A stretch of 64,000 nt of DNA from Sciurus carolinensis (lineage: Eukaryota > Chordata > Mammalia > Rodentia > Sciuridae): assembly GCF_902686445.1 (NCBI RefSeq), contig NC_062213.1, positions 38,700,741-38,764,740 on the forward strand, given 5' to 3'. This document shows, piece after piece, positions 34,742 to 48,449 of the stretch. The notes under the pieces are model-generated. The model ran no database searches. It was not told the DNA's origin and saw nothing but the letters and a program-made list of their open reading frames with translations. The number at the start of each line of letters is the position of its first letter. The first letter of the stretch is position 1. The position numbers were made by a program, and so were the translations under genes.

Positions 34742-34955
34742 TTTTGTCAGGGGTGGTACCAGGGATTGAAATCAGGAGCACTCAACCACTGAGCCACATC
34801 CCCAGCCCTATTTTGTATTTTATTTAGTGACAGTGTCTCACTGAGTTGTTTAGTGCCTCCTTGCTGTTGCTGAGACTGGCTTTGAACTCATGATCCTCCT
34901 GCCTCTGCCTCCCCAGTGGCTGGGATTACAGGCGTATGCCACCGTGCCCAGATAG
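34742..34955 (-). mobile_element. B1-dID SINE with 13-bp target duplication
   Basis: 'ggtaccagggattgaaatca', 'actgagccacatccccagcc', 'gagactggctttgaactcat' and 'gctgggattacaggcgtatg'. Flanked by GTTGTATCTTCTT at 34729-34741 and 34956-34968. Confidence 0.95.
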
Positions 34956-36250
34956 GTTGTATCTTCTTAGTAAAACTTCTGAATTCCCTTCAGAATTACC
35001 TTACTCTTAATTATATACATGGCTGGATTTACATACATTTACAATGTAAGAGCAAAGACTGTGTCACACACTTGGTGTCTTCCACTTTACCCTGTTCCAC
35101 GTAGGTGATCAATACATACTCTGAGGAATGACAGTTAATTGAGAAAAGTCTTCCACATTTCTTCTCTGGACTCCTCTGCTGTAGTCTCTTTTCATTTCTG
35201 TTACTCACACTAATGAGAACATGAAGCCCACTCCCTGATTAGGTGCAGACCAAGAATGTACATAGTTTGGGGCCTACTGTTCCTCTCTCGCCAGTTGCTT
35301 CCTGCTTGTTTCCTGGCACAGGGCAGCAGAAGAACCCCTGCTGCTTGATAAGAGGAGCTCCCTTTTCCAGGGCCTGGGTACTATTTCTATCATGTCCTAG
35401 TTCACATACGCTCTGGCTCAACTGCTACAATCCAGATGCAGATGTATATGTGAAAACTCTTATGACAAATCCAGTTATTATGTGTGTGGTGAAGCCAGTT
35501 TTCAGATTTTAATACTTCCTTTCTTTCTTTCTGCTCTTGTCATATGCTCCATGCTTGAAAAACATCTTTTAGAAACCACATTTTCACATCTTAAGAACAC
35601 AAAAAAAGTGTCAGATACTTTTTTCCCTTCGCAGTCTTAGAACTTCAAAAACAGCCAAAAGGAAGTTTTATAAAATACGTAAAAATATGTGCTGAGAGCT
35701 GAGGTTTTATATGCCAAGAGTTAGGCTGCAGTGAATTTTTACTGCAGTTAATATTAACTTCTAGAAGAGAAAAGCTTGCTGGAGACCCAGGCTTACTGTG
35801 TCACGGGAGAGTATCACAACACTTTCACACAGCTTCTTCTCACATGCTGCAGAAACAACTCCTGGTTATCCACTGGTGGATTATCCAGGGTCCCCACCAC
35901 CCCTTGCTTCTCTTCCTTCTCAGTAAAGGCCTTTGGCTATTTCACAGCTCATTAGCACCTCCACCAGAAGGTAGGTGGTGACAGGGAGAAGAGGTGAAAC
36001 TAAAATCAGTAAATTTTACTGCTCGTTAGCAGCTCTTGTAAAAGATGTGGGACAAGAGGTTTGATACCATCATCATCATCAGGCTTATCAACCAGCATTT
36101 ATTAGGTGCTCATATGTATGGTCATAGTAGGCCTAACCAGGCATAACCACTGTGATATTTTTGTTATGAATTATTTATGTTTCTTTTAAGTTTCATCTCC
36201 ATTACATCAAATATATGAGATGTCTAGGACATGAATACAAAGAAACTTAC

Positions 36251-36406
36251 CTGTTTTTGCACTCCACTGAGTTGCTGAACCTTGATGATGAGTGATGCAG
36301 TTCGACCCTTGTACTGAATCGTTCTAATAAACGTCCCAGCATGGTCCACACTGAAGGGCTCTGACCAACGCCAATTGCCCCAACCTTCAATACAGATGTG
36401 TAACAG
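36251..36406 (-). CDS. VPS13B: VPS13B exon, 52 codons
   Basis: Phase 0 at both ends, 156 nt. The acceptor is CTCTCCAG and the donor is GTAAGT, a strong match to consensus. It encodes local residues 64-115, starting LLHICIEGWGNWRWSEPFSV and ending VQQLSGVQKQ. The tryptophan-rich WGNWRWSEPF followed by DHAGTFIRTIQY is typical of the VAB/SHR-BD repeat region. It follows the 58563 exon directly, so SHKSPQ joins LLHIC. Confidence 0.97.
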
Positions 36407-36760
36407 CTGGAGAGAAAAACAATAATCATCACAATGCCAAATGTGCCAACAAAAATCTAGTCCTAAAATGAATGTCTCATTGCTGGAAAACCTTTCTATT
36501 TGTAATATCTAGCATCTGTTTTCTCTCTAACCTGCATTATTCATCCATTTCCAGCTTATTCCGCCAGGCTAATAATAGAAAATATGCCACATAGAGTCAA
36601 TGTAGTTTTCCAGATCACATTTTAAACCTTCTTAAAAATAATGGTCCTATCAAATGGTAAAAGGCCTCTTGAATATCTAAGAAAAGACCATTTCATTCAT
36701 TTTGGAGGACAAGACGGTTTAAATGTGAGATCAAAGAGCCTTGGTCTTAAATGACAGCTT

Positions 36761-36965
36761 TTTATTTATTTATTTTTGGTTCTGGGCATTGAACCCAGGG
36801 ACATTTTGCCATATAGTTATATCCCCAGTCCTTTTATTTTTTAATTTTTAAATTTTGAGACAGGGTCTTATTACATTATTGAGGCTGACCTTGAACTTGA
36901 GATCCTCCTAGTTCAGCCTCCCCTAATATTACTGGGATTATAGGTATTCACCACCAATGTCCAGT
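36761..36965 (-). mobile_element. B1-type SINE, diverged
   Basis: 'ggttctgggcattgaaccca', 'atatccccagtccttttatt', 'tgagacagggtcttattaca' and 'ggattataggtattcaccac' give an older copy of the composite SINE. Confidence 0.85.
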
Positions 36966-38164
36966 AGTTTATTCCTTCTTATAGTTAGGTTGTAATAAAA
37001 GCTAAGTTTGATTTGTGGTATTTTATTATTATATTATTATTAATTTATTTTTTGGCACTTGAGGACATACTTATTTTTTTCCTTTAATCTTACAATAGGG
37101 TATGGATTTTGCACACAACTGAGAGAAAGGATTATATCAAGGTCAGAGTGTTGATACTAGGCAGAGGCCACAAGCACATTCAAGCCTCACAGGAAGTCTT
37201 TTCCTCAGCAATTCTGTCAAGGTCTGTATCCCTCTATGAGAAGTCTGGAGGAGATCACAAGCCTGACAAAGTTGTCCATTCTCTGATCAGATAACTGACA
37301 TCCTGGAATGTCATTTCTTATGGTCCCACTGTCTTCCAGAAATATCCCCTTTCTGTAGCTACATGGAATAAGCCTACAGTAAACTGAGATGGGTATGTAA
37401 GAGGGGGAACCAAGGAGCTAGGTGTTGAGAAGTTGGAATGGTAAGATGTCTGGGGAGACTCTGGATGGTCCAGTTCTTCTTCTGTGTCTACAGAAGGGGC
37501 ACAGAACCAGAGCAGCTAGACCAGTTAGCCTGGAACAGGTGCATGGCATTATCTTTTTTTTACCCTAAATTACCATTCCTTATTTTTTCTTTTGATAAAG
37601 AGCAAAACAGCAATTTGAAGATTCAGTTCATTTAATATATTCCCCTTGTGAGATCACAATATCAAGTTAGAAATACCTTCAGTATTATGATGTAAGAAAA
37701 AAACTTTGTTCTTTTTGTTTTTTGCACTACATATTTACTGTTAACTTTTACCAACTGAATCTCTTGATTCATATTTTAATTTATTCATATGGTATTGCCA
37801 CTTTGGTACTATCTGGATTTCTTCTGTGCTCACTTAATTTTCCTATTTTGACCCATTGAGGAAGGGAATCAGTTTATGTGGACATTCCAAAGTAATAATT
37901 ATTAGTAGTACTTCTTTAGGACACATTTACATGAAAATAAACAATGTTCTATGAGTTTTTAAGTCACCCAATATCATTAGTCATCACAACATGAATTTTG
38001 ATGATTAGGTGAAGTAGGGTCCTACCATGAACAAGGCATTTTTAAAAATATAACTACCACCCCATCTTTAATATACAGCCCCACTTCAGTTCTTTTTCCA
38101 TACAATTGCCAGTGAGTCTATGAAATCAAAGGCTACCAGTGAGATGACTTCTAAAAAGAAAGGC

Positions 38165-38255
38165 TAATAGTGAAGAGGAAGAAGAAGAGGAAAAATAGAA
38201 AGAAGAGTGGGTAGGAGGAGGGGGAGAAGGAGGAGGGGAAGGAGAAGGAGTAAGA
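38165..38255 (+). repeat. Polypurine tract
   Basis: About 90 bases of nearly pure A/G ('gaagaggaagaagaagagga', 'aggaggagggggagaaggag'). It could form triplex DNA in principle; no function shown. Confidence 0.9.
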
Positions 38256-39309
38256 AAACCCAAAAACCTAGATAGCAAATATCTTCAGGGGAAAATAGGG
38301 TCTTTTATATACTCCCCAACATAAAAGTACTAGAGTAACTTTGATGTTTAAATATAAGTTGCAGGGCAAAAAAAAAAAGAAAAACAATAGCAGTGTTTGG
38401 AAAAATTTCAGTTTTTTACAGCAACAACTGGGAATAAAGCTCAGGGCACATACAAAACTAAAAGAAATAAGAAAGTTGTTTTCTTTGGAGAGACTAGTAG
38501 CTGGAAATGACCAAAAAAAAATAATGAGGCAAGGTACTTAAGGTCAAGCTCAGCTATATTTTTCCTGAACATTCCATAGACTCTAGAGATAGCAATAATA
38601 TACACGATGTAATTTTAATTGAGGAGTGTTCACATTTGTATATGAGCTCAATGTAAGATAGCTACTCACTCTATGTACCTAGCTTTTAATGACTGAATGT
38701 CACTAAGGAATATTCGGTCAGGTTTTGCTTGGCAGTTATTGGTTCTCAGAATGTATGTGCAGTTTTTTTTTTGTAGAATTATAAACTTTTAGATCTATTT
38801 TGATTTAGTTCACATACTAAAGTTAAGAGGGAGAAAAATTTTCCTAACACTTCTCCCCATATGCATCATCAATTGAATATATGTTAAGTTTGGTCTTTTG
38901 TTAAAAAAAAACTCCCTAAATATTCACTAGTAATTTGATGTATATACTTATTAGGAAAGGAATTACATTCTTAAGAGAAACAGCTACACAAAGAAATTGA
39001 GGAGGCCCAGGAGTATCACATTCCTCCTTCTCAGGGTTTAAATACCATGCTTGGGAGCTGTGGCCCTGGGTTTGGACACTGGATGGCAGTGGCTCAGATA
39101 CCCACAGACACCAAGCCAGGGTGGGAGGTGGTATTCTTGCTGGCCCCACTGAATCAATTTCACTGCTACAAGTACTGAAAATCTCCATTTAATAACAAAT
39201 ATTCATGTACCTATTTTCATTTCTATACAGAGGTAAGTGTAAAGTCAGGCACAAAAATGTGAAATTTGTGTTAGACCATCTGATTTTAATGAGATTTCTT
39301 TCCCACATT

Positions 39310-39700
39310 CATCCATTTTCACCACATAGGTACTAAATGGAAGGCACTATGATAGGCCCTATGGAGAAAATAAGGAGGAAGAAGGAAGAGATGTGCTCTT
39401 TATCCCATAAGGAACTTTTGATCTTTCAGGGAGAATAAGGCAAGGCAAATAATGAACAGGAAGCAGCAGGAGAGGAACACAGCATTACAGTAGTCCAGAA
39501 GAGAGGGGGGCCTGCTTCAGGCCTCCTTGACTGAGAAAGCTTCGGCATTAGCTGAGTCTCACCTTGGGTAGGATTTCAACCTGAAAAGATGACAACCTGT
39601 CCTAGGTCAACAGACAATCTGAGATGTGAAAAATAGACGCCATGCTTAGGGAAAGTCAATAGTCTCAACTGGCTGGAGAAATGGAAATGTGGAAAAAAGA
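39310..39700 (-). repeat. L2 LINE fragment, minus strand
   Basis: 'gcactatgataggccctatg', 'ggagaataaggcaaggcaaa' and 'cagcattacagtagtccaga' match the reverse strand of L2 (..GTGCTAGGC.., ..GCAATAATCCAGG..). Confidence 0.5.
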
Positions 39701-40200
39701 GTAGTGGACAGGGTCAGATAGGTAGATCTGGCTGGTAGGTCAGGGATTTGTGGTCAGTCACTGCCAGAAGAGTAAGTGTGGCCTGTGGAGGCGGAAAAAT
39801 TATAATAGTAAGGATGACCTCAGTGTGGGGAAGAGGAAGGAACTGGCTTATTCTTCTTGCCTAGAGACTGAGGACTTTTTATCTTCTCTTACCAACTTGG
39901 ACATTTTCTTTCACCTCTTTTGTTTCCCTTACTGATGTACTTCCTCCACCACCTTTCCATCCATCCAGGCTTTTCATTCTTTTTTGGTTCATTTAACTAG
40001 TATGTAATGTTTTCCACTGGGGGAAAAAAAAGTCAAATAGAAGCCACAAGCAGGATGTACAGTGGCCACAGTTGTTGTGAGGTCCCAAGGGGCTATGTTT
40101 TCTGTTTTTCGGCAGACCCCCAGTTTTACACTGGCAGTTAGACTATAGTCATAATTTTACTACTGGAGACCTCAGATAGGAGCATGTATAGCTTTTGATT

Positions 40201-40227
40201 CTTTTTTTTTTTTTTTTTTTTTTTTTT
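40201..40227. repeat. Poly-T run
   Basis: Twenty-seven-base T homopolymer with no recognisable SINE or LINE attached, possibly an orphan retroposon tail in minus orientation. Confidence 0.9.
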
Positions 40228-40829
40228 CCTGTACAAGCTAAAACTTAGAATTAGTCATCAGGGAGTTAGGGATTATTTCTGAGGACCACACACAGTCATG
40301 TCCAAAGGAGGAATTCCTGAATCAATATTCAGAAAAAAATAAAAATAAGATAAAACCTAGGAAAAAAGAGCATACCAAGAAGGAGAAGGAGAAAGATTAG
40401 GCAAAAATTTTAAATTACATTTTGAAATACAAACGATAAAAGTACCAAATACTTTTCTGTGAATTTATGTATCTCGTTTATTTAAAAACTGTTGAGACTT
40501 TTTCTACCTCAATAACAGCAAATTAGAATTTTGTCTTCAGACCTCTTTGTGATATTCTTTTGCATTTTCTGGTAGTGTACCCTATAGTGATATGTAATGT
40601 TCTAAAGAGAAACTGAAAATCTAAACAACTTCAAAAAATTTCCTAATTCATTATGTTCATCATAGAAATTTCAGGGGTTATGAAAAATGATCATGAAATC
40701 TACGGGGAAATAAGTTATTGAATATACATTCATTTATTTATATATTATACAAATATTTGTAAATGTTCCCTGTATTAATAATTAAAACTTAGGTATAAAG
40801 TATTTGTTAAACTTTAAAACTCATCACTA

Positions 40830-40885
40830 TAAGAGCCTAATGCACAGTGGGCACTCAATAAAATTGAATAAATAAATAAATAAAG
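40830..40885 (+). repeat. MIR/L2-type 3' end with (AAAT)n tail
   Basis: 'cctaatgcacagtgggcact' followed by CAATAAAATTGAATAAATAA, a common 3' end of MIR or L2. Confidence 0.5.
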
Positions 40886-41984
40886 GTTAATTTCAAAAAA
40901 GTAAGTATTCAAAAATTTTAGTGGTGGTATTTATATATAAAAATATAATAAAGTGAGCATTAAATTAAAGTATTTAGAAAAGATTATATGTTTTACACAG
41001 ATATTAGATGAAACCACAAATCAGTGTGATTCCTCAGCTCCACAATTCAGATATTACAATATTAACATTAAAATATCAAGTATACTCCAAATGACAAAAC
41101 AAATGAACATCATGAGTGAAAACTGAGTTTAAATATATTAAAAATTATTCATACAAAATATTGTTTGGAAAGCAAATTAAACAGATCAAAGTTAAATTGC
41201 TTGTTTCAAATGGATGACTCTAAGTGGAACTGATAATACATTTCACACTGCTAAGTTAGTATAAAAATGAAATATGTTGTTCACTGCTGCTTTTTCAAGG
41301 CAGTTGGATTTCAGGACATTAAGGGTAACTGAAATAATGCTAAGAATTAAGTAGGAAAATTTCTAGAAGATGGCTCATACTTAATGTCCTCATGACTTGA
41401 TACTAAAACTCTAACCCTACATATATCCATTCATATTGATAGAACACAATCTGCCATCTAAAAGAAAGATTAGGTGGAAATAAATAAAACAATTGCTTAT
41501 TATGAGCGGATACCTTGGATTCTTTGGTTCAGTTTATTTTGGCAGAAGCAAGAAAGAAAGTCAAAATATAAAAGTCTTTCCTAAGCAAACTTGCAGGAAG
41601 CAACAGACCCTGTCACAATGCAAGTGCTGGGCTGTTTGCTTTCCAAAGAATATGAACACTTGAAAGTTTCCCCTCAAGACTGAATTCATTGAAGGACATC
41701 AATACTGTTGCAAGCGGCATGAAGCATCCTCTTTAAAAAGGTTAACACTTGTAAGGTTGGAATAAAAATTGCAATGGGAGGGTAATCCTTGAATCAAAAA
41801 TCTTAATTTCATACTTAGATTCATCAATTCTAAGAAAGAATTTATCCTCATGTGATAATATAAATGTGTGCAAAGTCTTAACTAGTTGTGTGTCTATTCC
41901 AGAAGATGTATGCTTACTCATTAAAATAATAAAGAAAATTTGGTAGCACTAAAAATTGGTCAAATAAAATATAGTAAAAATAAC

Positions 41985-42195
41985 AACATCTATCATTTAT
42001 TAGACTCTTACTATATGCTTGGCTAAGAGCTTTTTATATATTATTTTATTTATTCCTTATAACAATTTTGTAAGGTAGGTACTTTTTTTTTTCTCTTTTC
42101 GGGATGAAACAAAGCTGAAGTACACAGAGGCTGAGGCTGAGTGACTTCTTCAGGGACACAGTGCTGGGAGGGGAAGGTAAGAGATCTGATCATGT
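41985..42195 (-). repeat. MIR, minus strand
   Basis: 'catttattagactcttacta', 'attattttatttattcctta', 'taaggtaggtac' and 'cagaggctgaggctgagtga' follow the reverse strand of MIR almost end to end. Confidence 0.7.
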
Positions 42196-42367
42196 GCTAA
42201 CTTAGAGTTTCTGTTCTTAATCATCCTTATATACTGCAGAGTCCTCTCAAACTACTGAACAAATTTATAGCATAAAAAAATGCTAACACTCTGTCAACAA
42301 TAGATTAACTGGAAAAAAAAACTACAAAAAGATATGTGCGGCACATCCCATTTTGGTAAAATAAACA

Positions 42368-42412
42368 AAAGTTACCTATGTATGTGTAGTGTGTGTATGT
42401 GTGTGTGTTTAT
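42368..42412 (+). repeat. Imperfect (TG)n microsatellite
   Basis: 'tatgtgtagtgtgtgtatgt' and 'gtgtgtgtttatg'. Confidence 0.85.
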
Positions 42413-43526
42413 GGGTTGTGGGGTTATATATTTTAACTTTCCTTTTTTCATATGTTTTGTATAATTTATAAATTTTAATCTGTAAATATGTAGTATTGTG
42501 TAATCAGTTAAAATTAATGCTATTAAAATGAAAAACATCTAATAGCATATACAGCTTGTATTTCAAGTAAGAAGAAGAAATATATTTCTATTTTAAAATC
42601 CCATATTCAATCTCTTGCATGAAGTTCCCCATGTGTCCTGGTCAAAGTCATTTGCACTCTTGGTACTTTGCAAGAAGGTGACTGAATCCTCAGTTCATCT
42701 CCAGGGCCTCCACAGCTGCTAGCACGGTTTCTGGCTTGCTAAATCACTTTATTATATAATCACAAGATTCTTAGAGTAGTTTAATGTGATGATGTGAGGT
42801 TTTTTCCCCAGGATAATTTTATTCCAATTTTGCAAGTATTTTTAAGGATCTAGAGCTATTAAATATTTACCATAAGCCAATTAACTATGTAACACAGGGT
42901 AGATATAGAAAAGAATGAGATGTTTTACTTAGGTTAAAAATACTCTCAATATAGTGTGAGAAACAGATATTCAACAAGACTATACTGCAAAATTAGAAAG
43001 TTAAAAAAAAAAAAAAAAAAAAGGTTGCAGGAATCCAGAGACATTCTGCAGGGGAAAGTTAAAAGGTTGACCAGAGGACATATTATACTTATCCCAACAA
43101 GTAACATGAAAAAAGACAGGTTGAAATGGAATGAAAGATGACCAACAGTACTGTTACTTCTGATAAACCAAAGCAGTTAATAGCCTAACTTGCCATGTGA
43201 CTACAAGACAGAGTGGTTCTTTCTGTACAAAATTAATGTCTCCAAAGGATACTGACTGCATTAAAAACAAGGAAAATTCATAAAAGTGACAAGCTATTGC
43301 TTCAAACTAACTGTGAAAAAAATTTCTGGTTATACTTCTTATCCATATAATTTGGAAAATTAACTTTATATTAAGAATTCATCAGCTTCCTTTCCTCTAA
43401 TAGTTCTCATCATAACCCGAATGGAGCCATTGAATGTTGATCCTGGAAAGGACAGAGTCAACATGGAACAAAATTCATTGCTCTAGGAGGTCAAATCTTA
43501 CTCGTGGTCAGCCAAGAGGCCTGTGT

Positions 43527-44036
43527 GACTGGCTTATTTCACTTAGCATGATTGTCTCTAGTTCTATCCATTTACTGGCAAATACCATAATTTCATTCTT
43601 CTTTAAAGTAATACTCTATTGTATATATATACCACACTTTAACAATTCATCTGTTGTAGGACACCTAAGTTGGTTCCATTGCTTGCTATGGGAAATAAGC
43701 CAGTCCCAAAAAACCAAAGGCAGAATATTCTCTCTGATATGTGGATGCTAACCTACAACAAGGGAGGGTAAAATCAAAAGTTCATTGGGTTAGAAAAAAG
43801 GGAACAAAGGGAAGGGTGTGGGGGATGGGTACAGGAAAGACAGCAGAATGAATGGGACGTAACTTTCCTGTCCTTATATATGAATACATGACCAATGAAA
43901 CTCCAAATCACGGATAACCACAATATGAAATCCTAACTGGAACAAGTTATATTTATTCTATGTATATATAATATGTCAAAATATACTCTATTGTCTTATA
44001 TAACTAGAAAGAACAAAAATGAAAGAAAAAAATAAA
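43527..44036 (+). mobile_element. L1 LINE with 5' inversion (twin-primed), 3' end plus strand
   Basis: 43692-44036 is plus-strand L1 3' end ('gaaataagccagtcccaaaa', 'ctctctgatatgtggatgct', then 3' UTR and A-rich tail). 43527-43691 is L1 sequence in the opposite direction ('tggcttatttcacttagcat', 'acacctaagttggttccatt'), lying just upstream in L1 coordinates. Direct repeat AGGCCTGTGT at 43517-43526 and 44037-44046 bounds the pair, so both arms are one insertion. Both arms contain GAAATAAGCCAGTC. Confidence 0.9.
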
Positions 44037-47000
44037 AGGCCTGTGTTTAGACTAGTGGGAATATAGAGAGGGGAGCACTGGAAAGCTAGGGAAAGGCCTT
44101 GCCTGAGGGAGTAGTGAAGAAAGGAATGCGAAGAGGCAGTGAACTCTTAGGTCAGTAACTGCTATTTCCCCTGGAACATCAATCATCAATCAACACCAGG
44201 GACTGAAATATGAAAGACAATGAAACAAAGCAAGGGAAACAGTACTGTTTGGCTGCTTGAAATAATGTTATTCATATACTGTACCTATATTCTCAAAGTT
44301 TTAAAACTGCATTGTCATTTCATCATCTAGTTTCACTGTCATTTGAATTTACATGGGCAAGTGAGGGTGTCCAAAGTCACATATTTCTAGCAAACATTAA
44401 GGATTAATCAATGTCTTAGTATATCTGTAATAAATCAATCAGAATATTTTAAGCATTATTTTTCATAAATAACTATAAGCAAAACTCTAAGTTCAAGAAT
44501 TCGTTTATGGACTTTCTGTTTGGTCTCTGGCTAAAGTTTACATACTTAGAGAAAATGAGTTAAAAAAATAAGAGTAGGGTGAAGAGTAGTGGCACTTTTG
44601 TTTTATACTTATCTGCCAAACAATGGGATATTTAGTGGGCATTCTTTATTAAAATCATCTAAATTTAAATGATCTCTCTAGTATTAAGTGATTTACTTAA
44701 CATTTTTTTTGCAGAAAGATTACATTAGCAAGCGGTCTCATATATTGAGAATATTTTAACATTTTATCCATAATGTTCTGAACATTTCCATCATGAATTA
44801 TAAATTTGCACAGTAAAAGTATGAAATGATACACAGTCTTATTTTAAAGAGGTCATTTCAACATCATACGTATCTATTATTTTCACGTTTCTAAGAGGTG
44901 TGGGTTTTCCTACAGTTATGTGGTATGTGACTGAAAAAACAAGAGCTGTGATAGTAATGACTATCTCAAGTTCAGACTGTATGACAGTTTACCCTTTATC
45001 ACTACACAGGGTTGAACAGGAAACTTTCAAAAACCAGTGATATGTATATATATGTGTGTATGCAGAAAAAGATAACTGACATTTTATTTTTAAATGAATA
45101 CATATGACAAATAAAAACTTTCTTTTTGTTTAATAGAGTTGTACCTAACAGCCAGGAGATTATGGTGCTGTGGAGACACACTCTTTTGACACAATGATAG
45201 TCAATTTGGTCATCTTGTAGTCGGTTGGACATAATTCTTTAGTGGAAGAGTTTAGAGTACGCTGGATGGAAACAATACGACTAGTTTAGCTGCAAAATGG
45301 AAGCCAACAAGATAAGCAACTGGAGAAGCAACTGGTCTCAGAGAAACATTCTGTGAGTCAAGTTGTCAGGTTTTGTTTGTTTGAAACTCAATTTTGACTA
45401 AGTGTAAGTATAAACAACAGAGAAACTGACCCCGAGTTTTCATTAAACTTTCTTTTAAATTATTCTCGAATGAACATTCATTGTTCATCAAAACTGATTT
45501 TAATTTAGAAGACATGTCAATACATATCCTAAGATCAAGTGGTTTTATGTGATTTAAATTTATTTTTAGTCATTAGGGCAATTTAGACAATTATAATCGT
45601 TATCACTAATTTTTAATTAGAGAAAAAAGAAGTCAACAGATGGATATAACAGAAATCCAAAAATTTTAGTTATTTATTTTCATTTAACTAAACTGCCTTG
45701 CCATACTAAGAAAACATTTTTGTAAAGGTTAAGTAAAGTATTTCATGGCAACCACTGCTTCTTAGTGCCTGTATAACAAGAAACATGAGCCAGCCAAAGT
45801 TGTGCAAGTTGGTTTTCTTTCCCAGTGAGGGAATGTGGTATCTAAGACCTTGTCCTAACTCATTTTATCCCCAAGTGTAAGTCAAGCAAGTCAAACATGA
45901 ACTAATGCCTGAAGGGAAGTCCCTGACTCCAAAAGTATGGATTATTTCACATTTATCTTAAAATCTGCTCTCAGAGTTCTTAAAATTCACTAACTTGGCA
46001 AGTCAGGAATTATCATGAGAAATGAAATAATTTCATAACTATGAAGTCATCCAACATTCCATGCATCTGACACTCACTGGGCTTGGCCATGTCTTGGGCA
46101 TTATTCTGACCTTTAAATAATAAGTTCCTCAATATTCTGGAAATAATTAAAAAGCATGGAAATAATTAAAAAGTACCACCAAGTAATAGGTATGCCATTG
46201 TCTTTCAGTTAATGCTTTTGCTAAAAGACTAATGGTGATAAGTATGATTAAAGACAATCACACTAGTTATGCTAAAATCTTTATAATATTCTTAATCAGT
46301 ATTTCCCATTATTTAAAAATGGCAAAATACCATTCTTTAATGGTACAGCTGCATTCCCTTTCTCCAAGCACTCTGTATTAAATTCACATTTAAAATTAGT
46401 TCGGTGAAGAACCTTTATGTTTAGACATCAAGAATTCACATTTGTGGAGCACTGGCTTGTGAAAAGGCTTTGAGTGTCTTGTAAAAAGCTTAAGGAATCT
46501 CCAGTATGTTTTCTCCAAAGCAATATTTCAATATCTAAAATTTATTGCCAGGGGAGGGACATGGAGACCATTAGCAGCACCAGCAGTCATTCCTCTGGGT
46601 GCTTCGTAGCTAAAATAATCCCCAGTCTGCCACTTTCGTGCAGGTTTGTAAAAAACTCCAGAAATCAGTCCTGGGACTGGATAAAGCACGCTATCACAAT
46701 CCTATCTTAGCCATTTCTTGTGAAAGACTTAAAAAGATTTAAAACAGGTCATACTGCAAACAATTTTTACAAAGAAACTTTAAAATCTATAGGAAAAGAA
46801 AACTCAATGTCAAACTTCTGTCTCTAATTTAAGTAGAATAAATGTGTTCCCCAACAGAAAATGAAGAAATTCCAAATATGCTCTGTGCATTAGACACTTA
46901 ACAACCTAAACTGTAAGGGCCCCATTTACTTCTACTGGCGACTTCAGAAGGTACTGTCAGCTTTCTTAGAGAAAGTGAGTTTCCTGGAATCCCTCATGAA

Positions 47001-47999
47001 ACTAAAAATACTTTAAGAGAGAAAAGTGAAGGAACTGAATCTACAGTCTACTTTTTCTGCTGTTTTGATTACTGCTTAAAACTGAAATAAAAATGCAACT
47101 GATGTCGAATGGACAGTAGTTCCGGGTACTCAAATGGAGTCAGTGTTTACAGAATATTTTGGATTAAAATCCTTGCCAGATGGTCCCAAGAAGTGTTTAC
47201 CTCACTGTTGATTTTAGCTATCTTAATGTCAGCACAAAGAAAAAGAAGCTTGTTACTGCCACTGGGGAGCAAAGACATAAAATCCTTCCTCCCCAAATGG
47301 AACTGCTAGTTGCAGACAGCTGTGCCCTATACAACAATAGGGGTGATACTGTAGACTTCTGGGAAATGATATCCATGATTAGAGAAAAAGACAGTGTGTG
47401 GCAAATTTAGTTTCCAATGACATCTATCTTAAATGTGTAATATTTAGTTATTGTACTATATGCTGTTAGTTTGTGATAATGAGAATTTGGATAGAATAAA
47501 CACAAAAGATTAAGCAAAAGTGTGAGGAGCTGGACATGCATGTGGGGCTGAAAGCTGTTCCATCTGAAGTAAATTGCTAATAGCAATCTGTAGCATTTTC
47601 CTATTTTATGAGATTTTGCTTGAGGCCACAGGGAGCATCAGGAGCTATTCTTAGAAGAGTTCAAGTGCATTGACAAGACACTGAGGCATATATTTTGAGG
47701 TTAGTGCCTCCCTTTGTGTACTTTTGTATATACTAGATGTGAAGGACAGTGTTTGTGATTTTAATAGTTAAAATAATTAAGATCATAAATCTGTGTTCTT
47801 GAGAAATGTTACAAAAAGTATGAGAAATCCCAACATTTATCTATTCACTGAACATTAAGTAAGACACAGGAGTAGATATTGTAGAAACACTGTTTTATTA
47901 AAGCCTATTCCTTTTCTCCCCTTTCATGCTCAGCAAACACCCACTATAATCTCATTTACATTCACCATTCCCATTCTGTCTTTCCTGTCTCAGTAGGAG

Positions 48000-48430
48000 G
48001 AGTCTTTTGTGGTACATTGTTAATGGGCACAGATCCTCTGCAGCATCTCTGAGGATCTAGCTCTCTATCCTGTGGATTTGGTCGAACCTTGTGACTTGCT
48101 CTGTACAACAGAATGGAGCAGAATGGCAATGTGTGAGTTCTGAGCCTAGGTGCAAAAGGCCTGTTCTACTCTTGTTTTCCTGGGACAATTTTACCATGTG
48201 AAGAAGCTGCTCAAGAGGCTCTTGGAGAAGAACCAAGGCAACAGTGTGCCAACTACCAAGTATGCAGGTCTGGCCATCCTACACCACGTACCCCTAAGTG
48301 CCTCTTGAATGAGCCCAGGTGAGACCAGCAAAAGAACCTCCTGAGTGCACCGCTGTTTCCAATCAACAGTCTTATGAACTGATAAATGGATTTTAAGCAC
48401 TACGTTTTGGGTGGTTTATTAAGATATCTG
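48000..48430 (+). repeat. MaLR LTR, MLT1-type
   Basis: 'gagcccaggtgagaccagca', 'aaagaacctcctgagtgcac' and 'ttttaagcactacgttttgggtggttt' fit the 3' half of MLT1-type LTRs. The 5' half is more diverged. Confidence 0.65.
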
Positions 48431-48449
48431 GCAAGAACTGCTTCCTAGC

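Larger units (their letters stand above)
28295..36250 (-). other. VPS13B intron, 8 kb
   Basis: Contains an L2 piece, a palindrome, an LTR-like repeat, an old L1 plus a younger L1 with a nested ID SINE, a (TG)n run, a MIR, a hAT remnant, an L3/CR1 3' end and a B1-dID SINE. I recognise nothing in 29660-30320, 31580-33330 or 34970-36250. Confidence 0.85.
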
